This document shows, piece by piece, positions 1 through 12,323 of a DNA stretch of 64,000 nucleotides. The DNA comes from Protonemura montana (Eukaryota; Arthropoda; Insecta; Plecoptera; Nemouridae). Below the pieces are notes generated by a model. The model saw only the letters and a list, made by a program, of their open reading frames with translations. It ran no database searches and was not told the origin of the DNA. Location of the stretch: the NCBI GenBank assembly GCA_947568835.1, contig OX387605.1:6948418-7012417 (forward strand), read 5' to 3'. Within the stretch, counting starts at the first letter, position 1. Each line of letters opens with the position of its first letter. The position numbers were made by a program, and so were the translations under genes.

Positions 1-3000
1 TTGCATCGCTATCTTGATTATCAATATCGGCTCTGAATAATGACCTGCTGATCGCCATGAGTTACATGTATCGCAGTTCATTACAATAACTTACAAACTC
101 AATCAATAAAAGCAGCGCATATGGACATCGATTTCAATAATTGATCGCATGCATTGACCTTAGCAATGCTAATTAATCAATCACGGTTTAGCTGCAAGAT
201 AGAACAAAAGAGCTCTGCGAAGGAGCGCAGAGCGTACCGCGAGGGCGAACTAGAGTGTACGCGGTGATTAACGAGATGGTGCATTAAAAACGCGCGCATG
301 AATTGGCTAATAGCTGCGTTTTAGCGATCCTCTGCAGAACAAAAGCGGTGTTATATTTGCCACCTGTTGCCCGCGTGGTGCTCCGCTGCAAGTGCGGCCC
401 GATCCTGTCAAAGTGGGCTGGGCCGTTTGGGTATGGGGCAAAGGGCCATAGGGCCAGCGTTCAATCTCGGGCATCAGTGCAGAACAAGTAACAGAACAAA
501 GATATGAACACTACAATTAAATATTGTGCACGGGCGCAGAACTTGTTACAAAAATTGGTCATGGACCGATTATAATATCATTCTAGCTCAGTCATGTAGG
601 CTCGATGATTGAAATTTAGGTCCCTGTATTAATTATTTCCAAAAATATAGTCTAAAATAAAATTGTATACTGCCATGACAGGTCATAATGTGACCGAGTG
701 TTTACATTATCGGGTAATGATAAATAAACTCCAGCCCCTGGAAATAATTTCGCATCTTAATCCAATATTGACGAACATATGTTATAAGGCCCCTCGATGA
801 TTACAGACAGAAACACGTGTTTTGAGTGTTAAATCAACAGAGTCAACTCCGTTTAAGGATTAGTTAATATCGCCACTGAAAATTAGCTTCTACCTCTTCA
901 TGAATTTCAGTCTTCATGTTAACATCCTTTGCTTATAATAACAGTGACGATATTAGGATCCGTTATCAATGATGCCTATCGTTCTGTCACTCCTGTCGAT
1001 CATCACATATGTTACCATTTTTGCCTTACCACATCTCCCCGTATTAACATCGTGTTGACTGATCCATTAATCTATTAAAAACATAGATTCGTAATTGTGT
1101 GTTGGCCCTAGGTAAATCGAGGTGCTTAATCTGTCATTTCGTCAAAATCAGGACGCTCGTTTGCCCCGGCGTGATTGAAAGCGACGTGGTGCTGACGTTT
1201 TAATGCATCCAAAGTGTTGGTGACTCGAAAGTTGAATGATTTCGAGCGGCTGGTTATCTGGTTATATAAATGATTATCGACGGTTGCAGTGATGGATCGA
1301 AACCTGCTGGCAGAAATGCACTGGTTATTAAAATTTCATGAAATTCATTGCGATTTTTAAGGCGCACAGGGAATTTCTGATGAACACCTTGTTACAATGG
1401 ATTGGGTAAATCACAGTGATTTCCAATAAGTTGCAATGGGAATTTTTTTTACACTTAGGATTAATATTCAACTGCATACAAAACGAAGAAGCATTAGATC
1501 AACCTCTTACACGACGTCCATCGGTTTTTAATTAATATGTGACATTACCATGTAATTAAGAATTGAGTCGAATTCGTTTGAAAATGTTTTCAACCTCCCT
1601 GTTGAACGTAATGCATACCAGCTAACCGGAAGAGACAAATTGTAATGTGATTTTAAACTTCCCTTGTTCCCATAAAACCGAAATGAATGCGACCAGAGTT
1701 ATAAATTCCAAAAGCTGTATATGCATATACGCGCACATGCCTGGGGTTCTGTGTACCCTATGCACATATTATAAGCTATACCCCCGTCCATTATATAAAA
1801 ACATATTTACATTTTGAACGGGAATTAATTGCCAAATGACTGTCAGCTCGGATGGATTTTTCACTTGGGAGCTGCTAGTCATCCTTTCGGATCGCGTCCC
1901 CGTGTTACTAGGACTAGGAGGGCGTTTTGCCGGGATTGTTTTGCCTTGTGTGTGCACCCCAACCCTGTGACCCCGACCCAAGCGAGCGGGGTGCCCCTTG
2001 CAGGGCGTCAACCCTGGAGCCACGCGAGAATGGCGTGGGGCATACCACACTCACAAATGTTGCACGTTGCCTGATAAGTTTTGACGGCTATTGGAATTCA
2101 AAACGCTGTCATTTCATTTTAGTAAAACTGTCGATATGACACAAAAAAAAGCTTAGAGTTGATACGCATTAAGAACATTTTGATACCGTGTTCTCTGCGT
2201 TGGTTGGAATCTCATCTGTATTTCAATTATTCAAACAAATGGCATTTTTTCTAGCTTTTTTCAATTTTTCATATGTCATATTATGAGACGGGTTTCATAA
2301 TAACAGAGACAAATAAAGCTCAACAATCGAGAAATATCTCGATCCAAGCGCCCTCTCCAATAAGTTGCAAAGCAGTATCCCATCTCCGTTTCTCCGTATT
2401 CTCCTAATGAAGACTTCATTGTTGTCTTAAGTGCACTGCAATGCTATCAGATATGCGCCCATGCAACGGCCGACTGCAGTGCTGGCTGCTTGATTTAAGC
2501 CCCGTCTTCGCCAGTAAATCCCACTGGGTCGGAGGCTGCAGCTTGCTGGTGCGGCCAACGCTGCAATCCACCTCGAATAACTTGTAACGTCGTGTAGCTA
2601 TACAGTCTGTGCAATACTAAGCGTCAAAAATACCAAAAGACAGGCCAACAGGTTGGGTAGTGGTCGGTTGTGGGTGCTACGGTCTTTTCGTAGGGGCTAA
2701 CCGTGTCCCAAAATCTCAAATAGGCATTAAAATAAAATAAAATTATGAAGGTCCCATCGTAAACAGGTAAATCCATTTCCACAGCCCTGATCAAAACATT
2801 GTAACGTGTTGAAACGAGGGACAATTTGAAGTAGATCCTAAATAGATCATTTAGAGAAATATGTAACGAGCTTGAACCCAAGAGTGAATTTGAAAATCAA
2901 CAACATGTGTCGCTTTCACACTTGCAATTTCTCCATTACGTCCGTGCCTCAAATTTAATCTTGAGACGATAGACTGTATAGGTAAGCCGGAAAATGCCAG

Positions 3001-3014
3001 TACAGTAACACAAT

Positions 3015-3050
3015 GCAGTACAGTGCAGTGCAGTGCAGTGTATTGCAGTG
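3015..3050. repeat. Short GCAGT/ACAGT tandem repeat
   Basis: The 5-base unit GCAGT (with an ACAGT variant) repeats several times and then decays to TATTGCAGTG. It is a simple microsatellite with no visible coding role. Confidence 0.8.
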
Positions 3051-3219
3051 GGTAGATTGTGCTATCTTGGCGGGGAACACCTTGGCTCACGAGTAGCAAG
3101 TGTGCAAGTGCATGGTATATGCACTTACGGATATGCCCACACTTAATAGCAGCTCATAGAACGTTGCATATTAATAGTTGCACTTTCTGATATCAAGCAG
3201 CTGAAATTGAGATAACAGT

Positions 3220-3291
3220 TATATATATATATTTATATATATAATGCATAAAAAATATCATATAAGTTATTAAAAAAAATATATATATAAT
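3220..3291. repeat. TA-rich low-complexity tract
   Basis: Two blocks of alternating TA, separated by an A-rich spacer with a short poly-A run. It lies about 250 bp left of the mobile element and is a typical AT microsatellite. Confidence 0.85.
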
Positions 3292-3621
3292 CATGTTGCT
3301 GGTGATAGGTGCGTTTACCGCGACTTTGTATATCACGCACTCGGTTTTGTATTCTGTTATTAAATTATCCACTCTACATGCGAAACTATAACTGGTATTT
3401 ATTTATCTCGATTGATAGTTTAGTTCTTAACTCTCGCTGTCTGGAAGTTACTCGCTAAAGTTACGAAATATTTAAATCACGCGGCGTTTTATAGAATAAA
3501 TTAATCGCCAATGAAATTGAGATGTCATTCGTGTTCCAGCATTTAATTAATTCGTTTTTACATACATGCATATTAGTATAGGAATATCGAGCGGCTATCT
3601 CTTCAAATAGAGAAGTTAGGA

Positions 3622-4151
3622 TATTCGGTGTTATATAAAGCTGAAATTTTGATATTATGTGCATAACACCATGACACAACTATTGTCACAAACCCGGACA
3701 AAAAATTTTCATCGGAAGACATTCAAAAAAATTACCAAAGTCAAAATTTCTTAAAAAATGAAAATTTCTTAAAAGTTTAATAAGTATGTCATTTTTGAAT
3801 TTATAAACGTCTAGTTTCCGCAGAAGCCTAGGCATTAATACGTTATATCGATACCGTTTTTAAAAAACATCAAAAAGTTTTTGCAAACCTATGATATGAG
3901 CCAAAAAATAGCTAAAAAAACGCAAAAAAAATATATACCACTTTTCACTTAATGCCACGGGACCAAATATTGGCCAAATGTTATTAAACGAGTTTGTAAA
4001 GATAGCTCAATTCATTGTCTACAAGACTGCAGATCTAACTTTTTGAACACGTCAAGTTCACAACTGAGTTTTTGCTTTTCCCTACTAGAGGTAACTCTTG
4101 GCGCGCTGCCAAGCGCCGATAAGCCGTGCGGCTGGCTGGTTAATAGCATGC
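3622..4151 (+). repeat. Left terminal inverted repeat arm
   Basis: Starts TATTCGGTGTTATATAAAGC and ends near TAATAGCATGC. Read on the opposite strand, the same sequence recurs at 6,532-7,063 with only scattered substitutions and small length changes, for example in A/T runs. The arm contains no ORF worth naming. Its inner end carries GC-richer DNA (GGCGCGCTGCCAAGCG), unlike the AT-rich outer part. Confidence 0.9.
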
Positions 4152-5111
4152 GTAGGAGTGTGCAGGTTCATTGATGCTACGTTAGGTCCGCACTTGATTT
4201 CACATTATTTACCTAAAATTGGAGGCTTTTTGTTTTTTGTCTGTAAATTTGGTCTGTTTCTTGATTTTTACATAAAAAAAAAAGTTATATATTCGAATAT
4301 ATCAACCATACCTTGCTCTCTGTTTTAACCACGTGCAGAGGTTTGAGGATCTACAGAATCCGAGATAATGATTTTCAATAAGACTGCGAACAGATTTGTC
4401 GAGGTATATCCACTTGACATGGGTTTCGATGGCTTGCAGGGTTAGTTTGCTGGCTTGCCAGTTAGTTTCCTACTCACTTTCAAAGCAGGACGACGAATAT
4501 TATTGATAATTTCTGAAAATTCTCCCAAATATTAAGAATGCAAATGGCAAGAAGATAAATTACATGCGCGTGAACTCACTTGTTTACTCACTAATTCACT
4601 AGTTACTCAGCAATGATTTTGTTTATTTGTGCAAGTGAAAAGATCGCCTACAAAACGGAATAACTAGCAATACGTATGGGTATGTAGTAATGCATGCTTC
4701 CTCATACTAGATCCATGTTATCATGACAGTTAATTTTATTCACTATTTTCACTTAGCAGAGAAAACAGGAGATAGCTGCGAACCCTCCACTTGCAGAACA
4801 GAATCTAGAAAAATAATTTCCACCACAGGTATTGGAAATTTTTTTCAGTTAGCGTTCCTAACCAGCGAGAATGTTCCTAATATAACAGAAAAGGGTCTAA
4901 TAAGCAAAAGACAATGATATTGCAAGAACAATAAATCAAGCAAGCAAGAAAGGGTATCAAATTTTTCCTTACAAATATCAAGGCAAGAAAGTTGCAGAGA
5001 GCAGTACACCAACAAAAAAAATATTGACATGGCAAAAAACGTAGGCTCGAGTCCCCTAACTTAAACAGAGGTGAAACACCACCCCCAAACAAACGGGTAT
5101 CGCGTTCAACA

Positions 5112-6490
5112 ATGCCAGAGTTTGACTGGAGCATATACCGTTTCATTATCCATCAATTAAGAGATACAAACAAGACAGGACGTAAAGTTTCTCTCGTTGA
5201 CATGAATCCGGAGTCTCTTAGGGAAAATGTATTGAAAGCAACCAAAGAGAGAAATGACGAGGTAATTTTAAATCGAATGACATTCGGTTCCCTCTTTGAG
5301 GTAAACGCCAGCTACCATGCAGATTGTTTGTCGAAATATCCGAGTGCTAACAGCATAGAGGCATGTAAAAATGTCCAAACCGTCTCAGAATACGATCGCG
5401 CTGCTGTCAACACACAAGCGTGTATTTCGGATAAAATGAGGAGATGGAAAATTATACCAATTCCCAACGTTTGCGAAAAATACAGGGAATTCCTCATTGC
5501 TGAGGGTGTAGACACTAAAGTGGCAAGTTCGTGTCACCTACAAGTATTTAATACACAATAAACTAATTAGCAACAGCAAGGACCAAACCATCTCATTCCA
5601 CTATTGCACAGGAAACCTCCCAGGCATCATGTGCTCAGATTTTCTTTCTATTGGGCTGTTATATCAGCAAAAACGGGATCAGTCGGGAAAAGCACCGATG
5701 CACATCGGTTCATTCCTGTACACGAAATTGCATTGAAAATTGGGCTCCCAATAAGCATCGCTTTGCAGCCCCATGCACTGTCCGGCTGTGACACTGTTTT
5801 CAACGTTTTTCGGAATCGGTAAAAAAGGGCTCTGGCGTCAACTGAATAAAATGACCCGAGACGAGTTGTCACTTTTGGCCAATTTTTCAGACATTTTGGA
5901 AAAGGTGAGCACCGCTCGAAGTTTGGTGATTAAATTGTACGATACAAACAAGAAATTCCGACAGTATAATTACTCGCTAAATGCGCTGCGTTTTAAGATA
6001 GCAGTGTCGCGACCTATCTCAATTGCCAATATACTCCCGAGCGAAGGGGCATTTCATCAGCACCTTCGACGAGCTGCATGGCAATGTAGCACTTAGGTAA
6101 ACTCGCACGTGCAATTTCCAAAAATGTGGCTTAAGTTTACCAAAGTAATATTCAAAGCTATCAGAGGTTTTTGAACTAGAATTTAAATGTCGTCTCTATT
6201 TTTCTTCTTCTTCTTATTATTTTTATTATTTGTGGTGATAGGTCCCGAAGACAGTGGCTGGTGTCAGAGCCTGGGCAGAAAGTTCGTCTTACCTGTATAT
6301 TTCGAGGGTCAAACAGCCATGGAAATGTTGCAAAATTTCAGTCCAGTCCAAAAAATCCTGCAGCATAAACCCCACTTGCACGTGCAATAGCAATGGAATT
6401 GGATGCATCGACGTATGCAGGTGTGATAGGGAATGCTACAATGCCTATAGTGACATGATCGACAATGCCGACGAAGAAACGCTTCAATGA
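5112..6490 (+). pseudogene. Broken ORF of a repeat-associated invertebrate protein family inside the long-TIR element
   Basis: Three pieces in order look like one decayed protein. Piece 1 (5,112-5,561, 149 codons) has a YHADC motif (Tyr68, His69, Cys72) after a stretch rich in charged residues. Piece 2 (5,604-5,822, then 5,773-6,096 in another frame) has PHALSGCDT followed by GIGKKGLW. Piece 3 (6,187-6,390, then 6,254-6,490 in another frame) has GW...P..FEGQ and a Cys cluster ending CTCNSNGIGCIDVCRC. From memory, this order (YH..C, HAL[TS]GCDT..GKGK, Cys-rich C-terminus) is that of a large uncharacterised protein family repeated in many invertebrate genomes. At least two frameshifts (near 5,800 and 6,350) and stops at 5,559 and about 6,094 break it. 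The long central region expected between pieces 1 and 2 is missing. Molecular function is unknown; a transposition role is inferred only from the flanking inverted arms. Confidence 0.65.
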
Positions 6491-6531
6491 TGTACGCACG
6501 CATGGATGTATCAAGAGCGTTCCAAGCAATA

Positions 6532-7063
6532 GCATGCTATTTGCCAGCCAGCCGCACGGCTTATCGACGCTTGGCAGCGCGCCAAGAGTTACCTCTCGTA
6601 GGGAAAAGCAAAAATCTCAGTTGTTAACTTGACGTGTTCAAAAAGTTAGATCTGCAGTCTTGTAGACAATGAATTGAGCTATCTTTACAAACTCGTTTAA
6701 TAACATTTGGCCAATATTTGGTCCTGTGGCATTAAGTGAAAAGTGGTATATATTTTTTTTGCGTTTTTTTTAGCTATTTTTTGGCTCATATCATAGGTTT
6801 GAAAAAACTTTTTGATGTTTTTTAAAAACGGTATCGATTTAACGTATTAATGCCTAGGCTTCTGCGGAAACTAGACGTTTATAAATTCAAAAATGACATA
6901 CTTATTAAACTTTTAAGTAATTTTCATTTTTTAAGAAATTTTGACTTTGATAATTTTTTTGAATGTCTTCCGATGAAAATTTTTTGTCCGGGTTTGTGAC
7001 AATAGTTGTGTCATGGTGTTATGCACATAATATCAAAATTTCAGCTTTATATAACACCGAATA
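6532..7063 (-). repeat. Right terminal inverted repeat arm
   Basis: Reverse complement of 3,622-4,151. The inner end is GCATGCTATTTGCCAGCCAG and the outer end is CTTTATATAACACCGAATA. The two arms differ by a few substitutions and by small insertions in homopolymer runs. The arm could fold back on its partner over its full length. Confidence 0.9.
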
Positions 7064-8417
7064 CGGACACGCCCCTTTTTGCCGTCGATATTCCTAGACT
7101 ATATGTATAGCCAATTAATATAATATTTACCTGTTAATTAAGTCAGATATCTCGTTGTCCTCTTTATTTCTTTTCTTACAGAAGTCTCTTGTAGCCCTTT
7201 CAGATATTCTTGAGTGATGACCCCTCAATGATGACCCTTTAGGGTTGTAGAAAGATGTCAAATGGCTCATTAGAAATGATTCCGAACAGACGTCAGGCCA
7301 CCTCATTTTCCGACAACTTACTTCATTCTTAAATTCAAGCTGAGTTATGTGTCCCTGTTTCGACGAAGGGTGGTAAATTTCACGGAGTGCGTCCACCAAA
7401 GACATTTATCTGATCTCTGCAATGGGCGAAAGCCTGCTGGCATCAGGTTCAGCAATAGCTCATTATGTCGCGTTGACCGCACACTTTTGCCAAACCGCGG
7501 CATTTGGAATGTAGCGGTTGACCCTGGTGGACCCTTCGAACCTCACCCTCGCAACTTTGGGTCAAAGTTGGCCAAAGTGTGTCCTCAGCTGTTGGCTAAA
7601 TTGATGACATCTGCAACTGATATCATCTAGGCTTGCAATATATACAAGCATCTTAGTTTCAAGTCGAAACAAACCCATGTAGCAGGGAAAGTAATAAACA
7701 TGTCAAAGCTCCAAAGTTGGGCACGAGCTAGCTCGTTGAAGTCCGAAATTTAACCCCATCGAGTTTTTTTTGTTTTGTTTTCGTTTTAGTTGGTTTTGGG
7801 ACATCAGGATGTACGGAAAAAATTGGTGTACATAAATTCCATTGATTATCAGGTTACTGATCAAAAGAAAAGGCGTAAGGCTCGAATGCTTTGTTGTTCT
7901 GCGAATAAAATTCTGAGAATATAACAGTGCTTTTGTGCTTACTTTTATAGCTACAGTCTGCATGTACGATTTTCTATACGTGAGCTAACATTTAAAATGA
8001 AAATAATTATTTTTCTGATTGATTATGCGTATTCACAATCGAGGAAAACAAGAAAAAATGTATTAAACAGCATTATAAACGAAGTTTCAAGAAACGAGCT
8101 CTCTCTTTTTCACCCATTTGCTTAAAAAAAATGCATATACCCGACCACCCCCTAAGAATCAGTGTCCCACAATGCAAAACAGCCACCCCGGTCAGAGCCT
8201 GTTATTCACCACACTACCCCCTGTGTCCATGTACGACATCTTCGTCCCCACTGCGAGGTCATTACCACCCTATCATCCTGCTAGATGCCTGTCCGTGGCC
8301 TGCCAGCCTAATGTATCACACACACACAACATCTTGCATCCCGGAGGCTTGCTGCAGCGAGATTAATGATGATCTAATAGGCTGCCGGTCACTGTTGCGA
8401 CGTCTAGACTCAACAAG

Positions 8418-8447
8418 ATGATGATGATGATGATGATGATGTTGATG
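8418..8447. repeat. (GAT)n microsatellite
   Basis: About eight consecutive GAT/ATG units, ending with one GTT interruption. Confidence 0.9.
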
Positions 8448-11145
8448 TAAATGATGGCGTTGACAGGGATAAAAGCGGAACGTGGAAGTCATGGTGATAC
8501 CATGGGGTCGGACAAGTTATATTCTGTGCTAATAATGCGACAAATGGTTGGATTATTTTGTCGTTTTTCAATTTATTATGGTTTTAGTGGCTTTTAGGTG
8601 TCAATTTTGAGAAATAGTGCGAGAGGATTGGATCACAGCATGTTCTGTAAATGTTTTCGCCTCCGCTCTTACTAGGGTTTGAAAGGTTTGCGGCTTATGT
8701 TACCTTGGTGCAGTAAATTAATGGTCGGTTGATGTGTGCCTCATCAAATTGCTGTTTTTAAGCAAATTTTTGAGATATGTTTATAGACATATTTGTCCAG
8801 TAACTATAATATTTTTTATCAAGATTTCTGGGGGTAGTGATTTTTCTGACTGCCGACTGTTTTTGCTCTCTTTTCATAGTACTGTCCCGAATTTGCTTGT
8901 TTTCCATAATTGAATAATAAGAGTCAATGTAAAACTGATCAAACTATCGGCAAATAAAATCCTCGCATGCGATAAGTCATTTCACATGCCTCGCGAGAAA
9001 AATCTGTTTTGGATTTAGCATTTTAAAATCTTCAAGTGCATGAACTTGAACAATGATTCCACCCATGAGCAGTGTTTTGTCAAGCAGAACATTTGTCTCT
9101 CTGTGTGATTCCACAGCATCCTCAAGACGACTAAATACAATGCCAGTACCCAAACGTCCCCTTCCCATAATTTTACCCATCCCACCGCAACCTTCATCCT
9201 TACCGTGGGGCCCATGCAGCCTGCATCCTAGCAGGTCCTTTTCCCTGGCGAACAAATCTACACCATTTGCCAGGATCATTCATCACGGGTGTCAAATACC
9301 AACGAAAAGTATCTCCAGGACAGCGCTCAGGACGCAGGAGCAACCGCTGCCGAATGATGTCTTTCACTAAAAATGATACACAGCCCCTTGCCGCTGATGA
9401 CGACGACAGACAAGCCGACCCTTCATAAATACGCGCAAATATCTCTCTGCCGAGAAGTCACAAACAAAAAAAATGCCTTTGGTGCATTTTCGGGCGTTCG
9501 GGGTGCCTGCCGTTTGAACCTTTCTTCGAAAACGACCCCCAATTCTGTGGGCACCCCCTCGAAGGTCGATTCCATCGTCGCGCTCCTATCTTTTCTTGCC
9601 CCATTCGTCTTGTAAAAGTCTAAACGTGTCTGTAATCCTGACCCTAAGCTAAACAGAACCTTGTTACTTTTCTGTGCCTGTGTATGTTACTCTTAATTCT
9701 ACTCGATAAGCTGTTTATTAGAGCATAAACGAGCCTATGCACATTATTTATCGGTGCAATAATGCAGCTCACGCTGTGTCCACTGCACGGCAAGGAATCG
9801 CCTGGTTTATCAAACCGTTTTTAAGTTTAATATAGAAGTTTATTACAGTCTAATGGCTCATTAGTTAACAGATTAGATACATTTATATTGCCCAGGGCAA
9901 TGATAAGCGACAAATGAGCGGCAAATTACAGTTTTCTAAGGTGAGCTGATCCAGACTCGCCACGTGTGTTTGACAATCGGAACTAGGTGTGCAGACTTAT
10001 AATTTATGATGTCGATGTTAATTAAATATGCTAGAAAACCACGTGGCAGACTAGGATCTTCATCTATGACTCCTTCGACTTGATGTCCTAAAAGTTCAGA
10101 ATTTTCCATTGTGCGCCAATTGGGATTGACATATTTATCACTATTTGATCAATGAAATAGGTAATTGCCCCACTGCATTTGAAGAATGCATGTGCATCCA
10201 TTCCGATTCCGTGCAATTTCACATATTATTCTTCTCACTTTTGAGCTCGTATTTGAGTAATATGCATTGCATTCCAGGTCTAGGTTTAAGCAATCGCAAG
10301 GAGTAGGTTCTGTGTGTTTTCGTGCCTTATACCAGTAGCTTATACGATGTGCTTTTCGTGGGCAAAGCATGGTAAAGCTGTCGTCTTTCCGAGTATCCGT
10401 AGGCGCCTAGTCAGGCAGCTGGATTGTTTGTTCCTCTGTTTACTGCCAAACACTGCTATCATCTCTCGGGCCATAAAGCTCACACATATAATAGACACTT
10501 GAGCTGATGCTGTAAAACGCTATGTGGTGGTGATGCATGGGAACAGGCTAGATATGTAAACACCTGACGGAATCTAGCGGCTGCTTCGTTACGAAATGTT
10601 GTAAAACTTTGGATTGCCGCTGCAGGTGAGGCACCCCTGTCTGCAACGCGATGACCTATCAACATTTAGCTGGTCGTCTCACTAACATTTTTCAATCGGG
10701 ATGTAAATTCTTGAAATGGGAGGATGGACGCTTACTGCGGCTTGAGAGTTTTATTAGTTTTACCTTGGCTTTATACAATCAGTGATCTCTTGATGAACCA
10801 CGAGCTTGGCACATCATTTGCAAGAAAGTTTGGTGAGGGACATCATCGCACATTCATGTCATCTAGTCGACTTTTCGTTGGGCTAGTTATTAAATATTTA
10901 ATGGTGCATTGAGACATAATATCTGATTTTCTGATTTTGACTATGTTTCCGGAATTTTGAAATATGCGAATAACCACCATACAATTGCACCGTAAGCAAA
11001 TGTCGGTGGTTTCTTCATAGAGCAAGAAATAATTATTTCGGAAAAGTACTATTTTTGGTCTTTTGACGTGGTCAGCCTGTTTACGACTAGGATTCATATA
11101 ATTGTATAGAATGAATAGGTGTTTAGACTGCAGGTATAGCGAACT

Positions 11146-11559
11146 TTGGAGTCGAAAAGTCCCATGATAGCAGAGCAAATGTCCATTGTCGCTTCAGACC
11201 ACTTGGGCCCTGTCTTTGGTCGACACCGCCATGGGGCGAAGTGGTCCAAGCTGAAAAATATGCATCGTCTGGATCCAGTGACTGCAAATCGGTCGGCACT
11301 GCGAGAACAATGGTGTGGCTGGGAGCTGTGCAGACAGTGCAAAGGATCTCAGCAGGACGCTGACAGGATCATCAATCGCGCGGGAGTCAGATTGGCGCAG
11401 TCGGGAAACAATGCACAATACGCGATTATCGGAAACGTCGAGGATGAGGCACTAGCGACATTGGCGAAAGGAGCCAAAGAATACATAGAAATGGTCAAAA
11501 TTATAGCAAAGAAAATCGTGGAAAAAGCAAAGGTTACTTTTTGCTTTCATTGTAATTAA
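11146..11559 (+). other. Unassigned 137-codon open stretch
   Basis: The frame is open from about 11,146 (first ATG at 11,164) to TAA at 11,557. The predicted product has a Cys pair (CGWELCRQC) and a C-terminal half rich in Ala, Lys and Ile that could be helical (LATLAKGAKEYIEMVKIIAKK). I do not recognise a family. A run of 20 C residues begins two bases after the stop. The stretch may be a fragment of a mobile element, an exon of an unrelated gene, or a chance open frame. Several chance frames of this length are expected in 64 kb, so confidence that it is coding is low. Confidence 0.15.
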
Positions 11560-11561
11560 TA

Positions 11562-11581
11562 CCCCCCCCCCCCCCCCCCCC
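11562..11581. repeat. Poly-C run of 20
   Basis: Twenty consecutive C on the + strand (poly-G on the other strand). It is one of several unusually long G/C homopolymers in this window. Confidence 0.95.
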
Positions 11582-12287
11582 GGACTTTGTTTTGTTTCTG
11601 TGAAAAAATTGAGTCTGTCAGAATATGATCCAAAGGTCAGTAGATTCAAGTCTGTTGGTAATTTTCCATTAAATGCACCCTGCCAAATGCAATTTTATCG
11701 GACGCAAAGATAGGAAATATCTTTTCTGAATGCACATTGAGTTTTTTTCCAACTGTATCTAAAATGTCATAATTGAGAAATGCGCGTATTTACAATGGCG
11801 TTGAATTCCTAAGCGTGACCATTTTACGCATCTGCTTCTTGACTAGTTAACCAGTAATAATTTTGTAAAAGTACAATAAGTAAAAGCCACCAAGTTGATC
11901 TAGAGTGACAGCAGTGTTACGCTGGGCGAAATCCAACCATGTTTTGGTATCTATACACATGGTTACATTCAATTTCTCTTACAAAGTTGACTGTCATTTT
12001 GCAAGAAAACACTTTGAAATGTATTCTTCGAAGATTTCCGTTTTATTGCTAACAAGTTAAACTCACAATTTTATCCGTGTTCCTGAAAGGATGCGATCCT
12101 GTTTTACGACAGAGAAAGTTCAGAATCAAACATGCGTTGCTTCATCTGGAAGAAATTGTTTAGTTATTTTGAAACATACTGTAATTCATAGTTCCATGGT
12201 AGCTCCGTAAAGATTTGTATTTTTGAATTTAAATTTGCTTTATTGTTTTTTGTTTAAATTTTCCTTTCTTTTTAATTACACCTTCAG

Positions 12288-12323
12288 TTGACAATTTTTA
12301 TTGACAATTTTTATTGACAATTT
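12288..12323. repeat. 13-base tandem repeat, 2.8 copies
   Basis: The unit TTGACAATTTTTA occurs at 12,288-12,300 and 12,301-12,313, followed by a partial third copy (TTGACAATTT). Confidence 0.9.

Larger units (their letters stand above)
1..3544. other. Left intergenic or upstream region, no gene recognised
   Basis: AT-rich DNA with stops in all frames at short intervals. None of the short open stretches resembles a known protein or has flanking splice sites that make sense. A GCAGT-type tandem repeat and a TA-rich tract near 3.0-3.3 kb are listed separately. It may hold distal hth upstream exons or enhancers, but nothing in the sequence shows this. Confidence 0.5.
3545..7120. mobile_element. 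DNA-transposon relic with long terminal inverted repeats
   Basis: Two arms of about 530 bp, 3,622-4,151 and 6,532-7,063, are near-perfect reverse complements and enclose about 2.4 kb with a decayed ORF. Outside the near-identical core, a 12-base inverted match (TAGGAATATCGA at 3,579-3,590, its complement at 7,085-7,096) is separated from the core by unlike spacers of 31 and 21 bases. Weaker similarity reaches about 3,546 and 7,115, so the outer ends are approximate. I could not define a target-site duplication. The high arm identity suggests insertion in the not very distant past, although the coding part is already broken. The transposase superfamily is not identified. The interior holds parts of a multi-copy invertebrate ORF family with its central part missing, so this copy is probably non-autonomous. 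Confidence 0.85.

Noticed and set aside
8977-9370. Overlapping open frames on both strands near 9 kb
   Set aside because: Both are about 100 codons with no recognised domain. The minus frame looks slightly protein-like, but nothing ties it to a known family.
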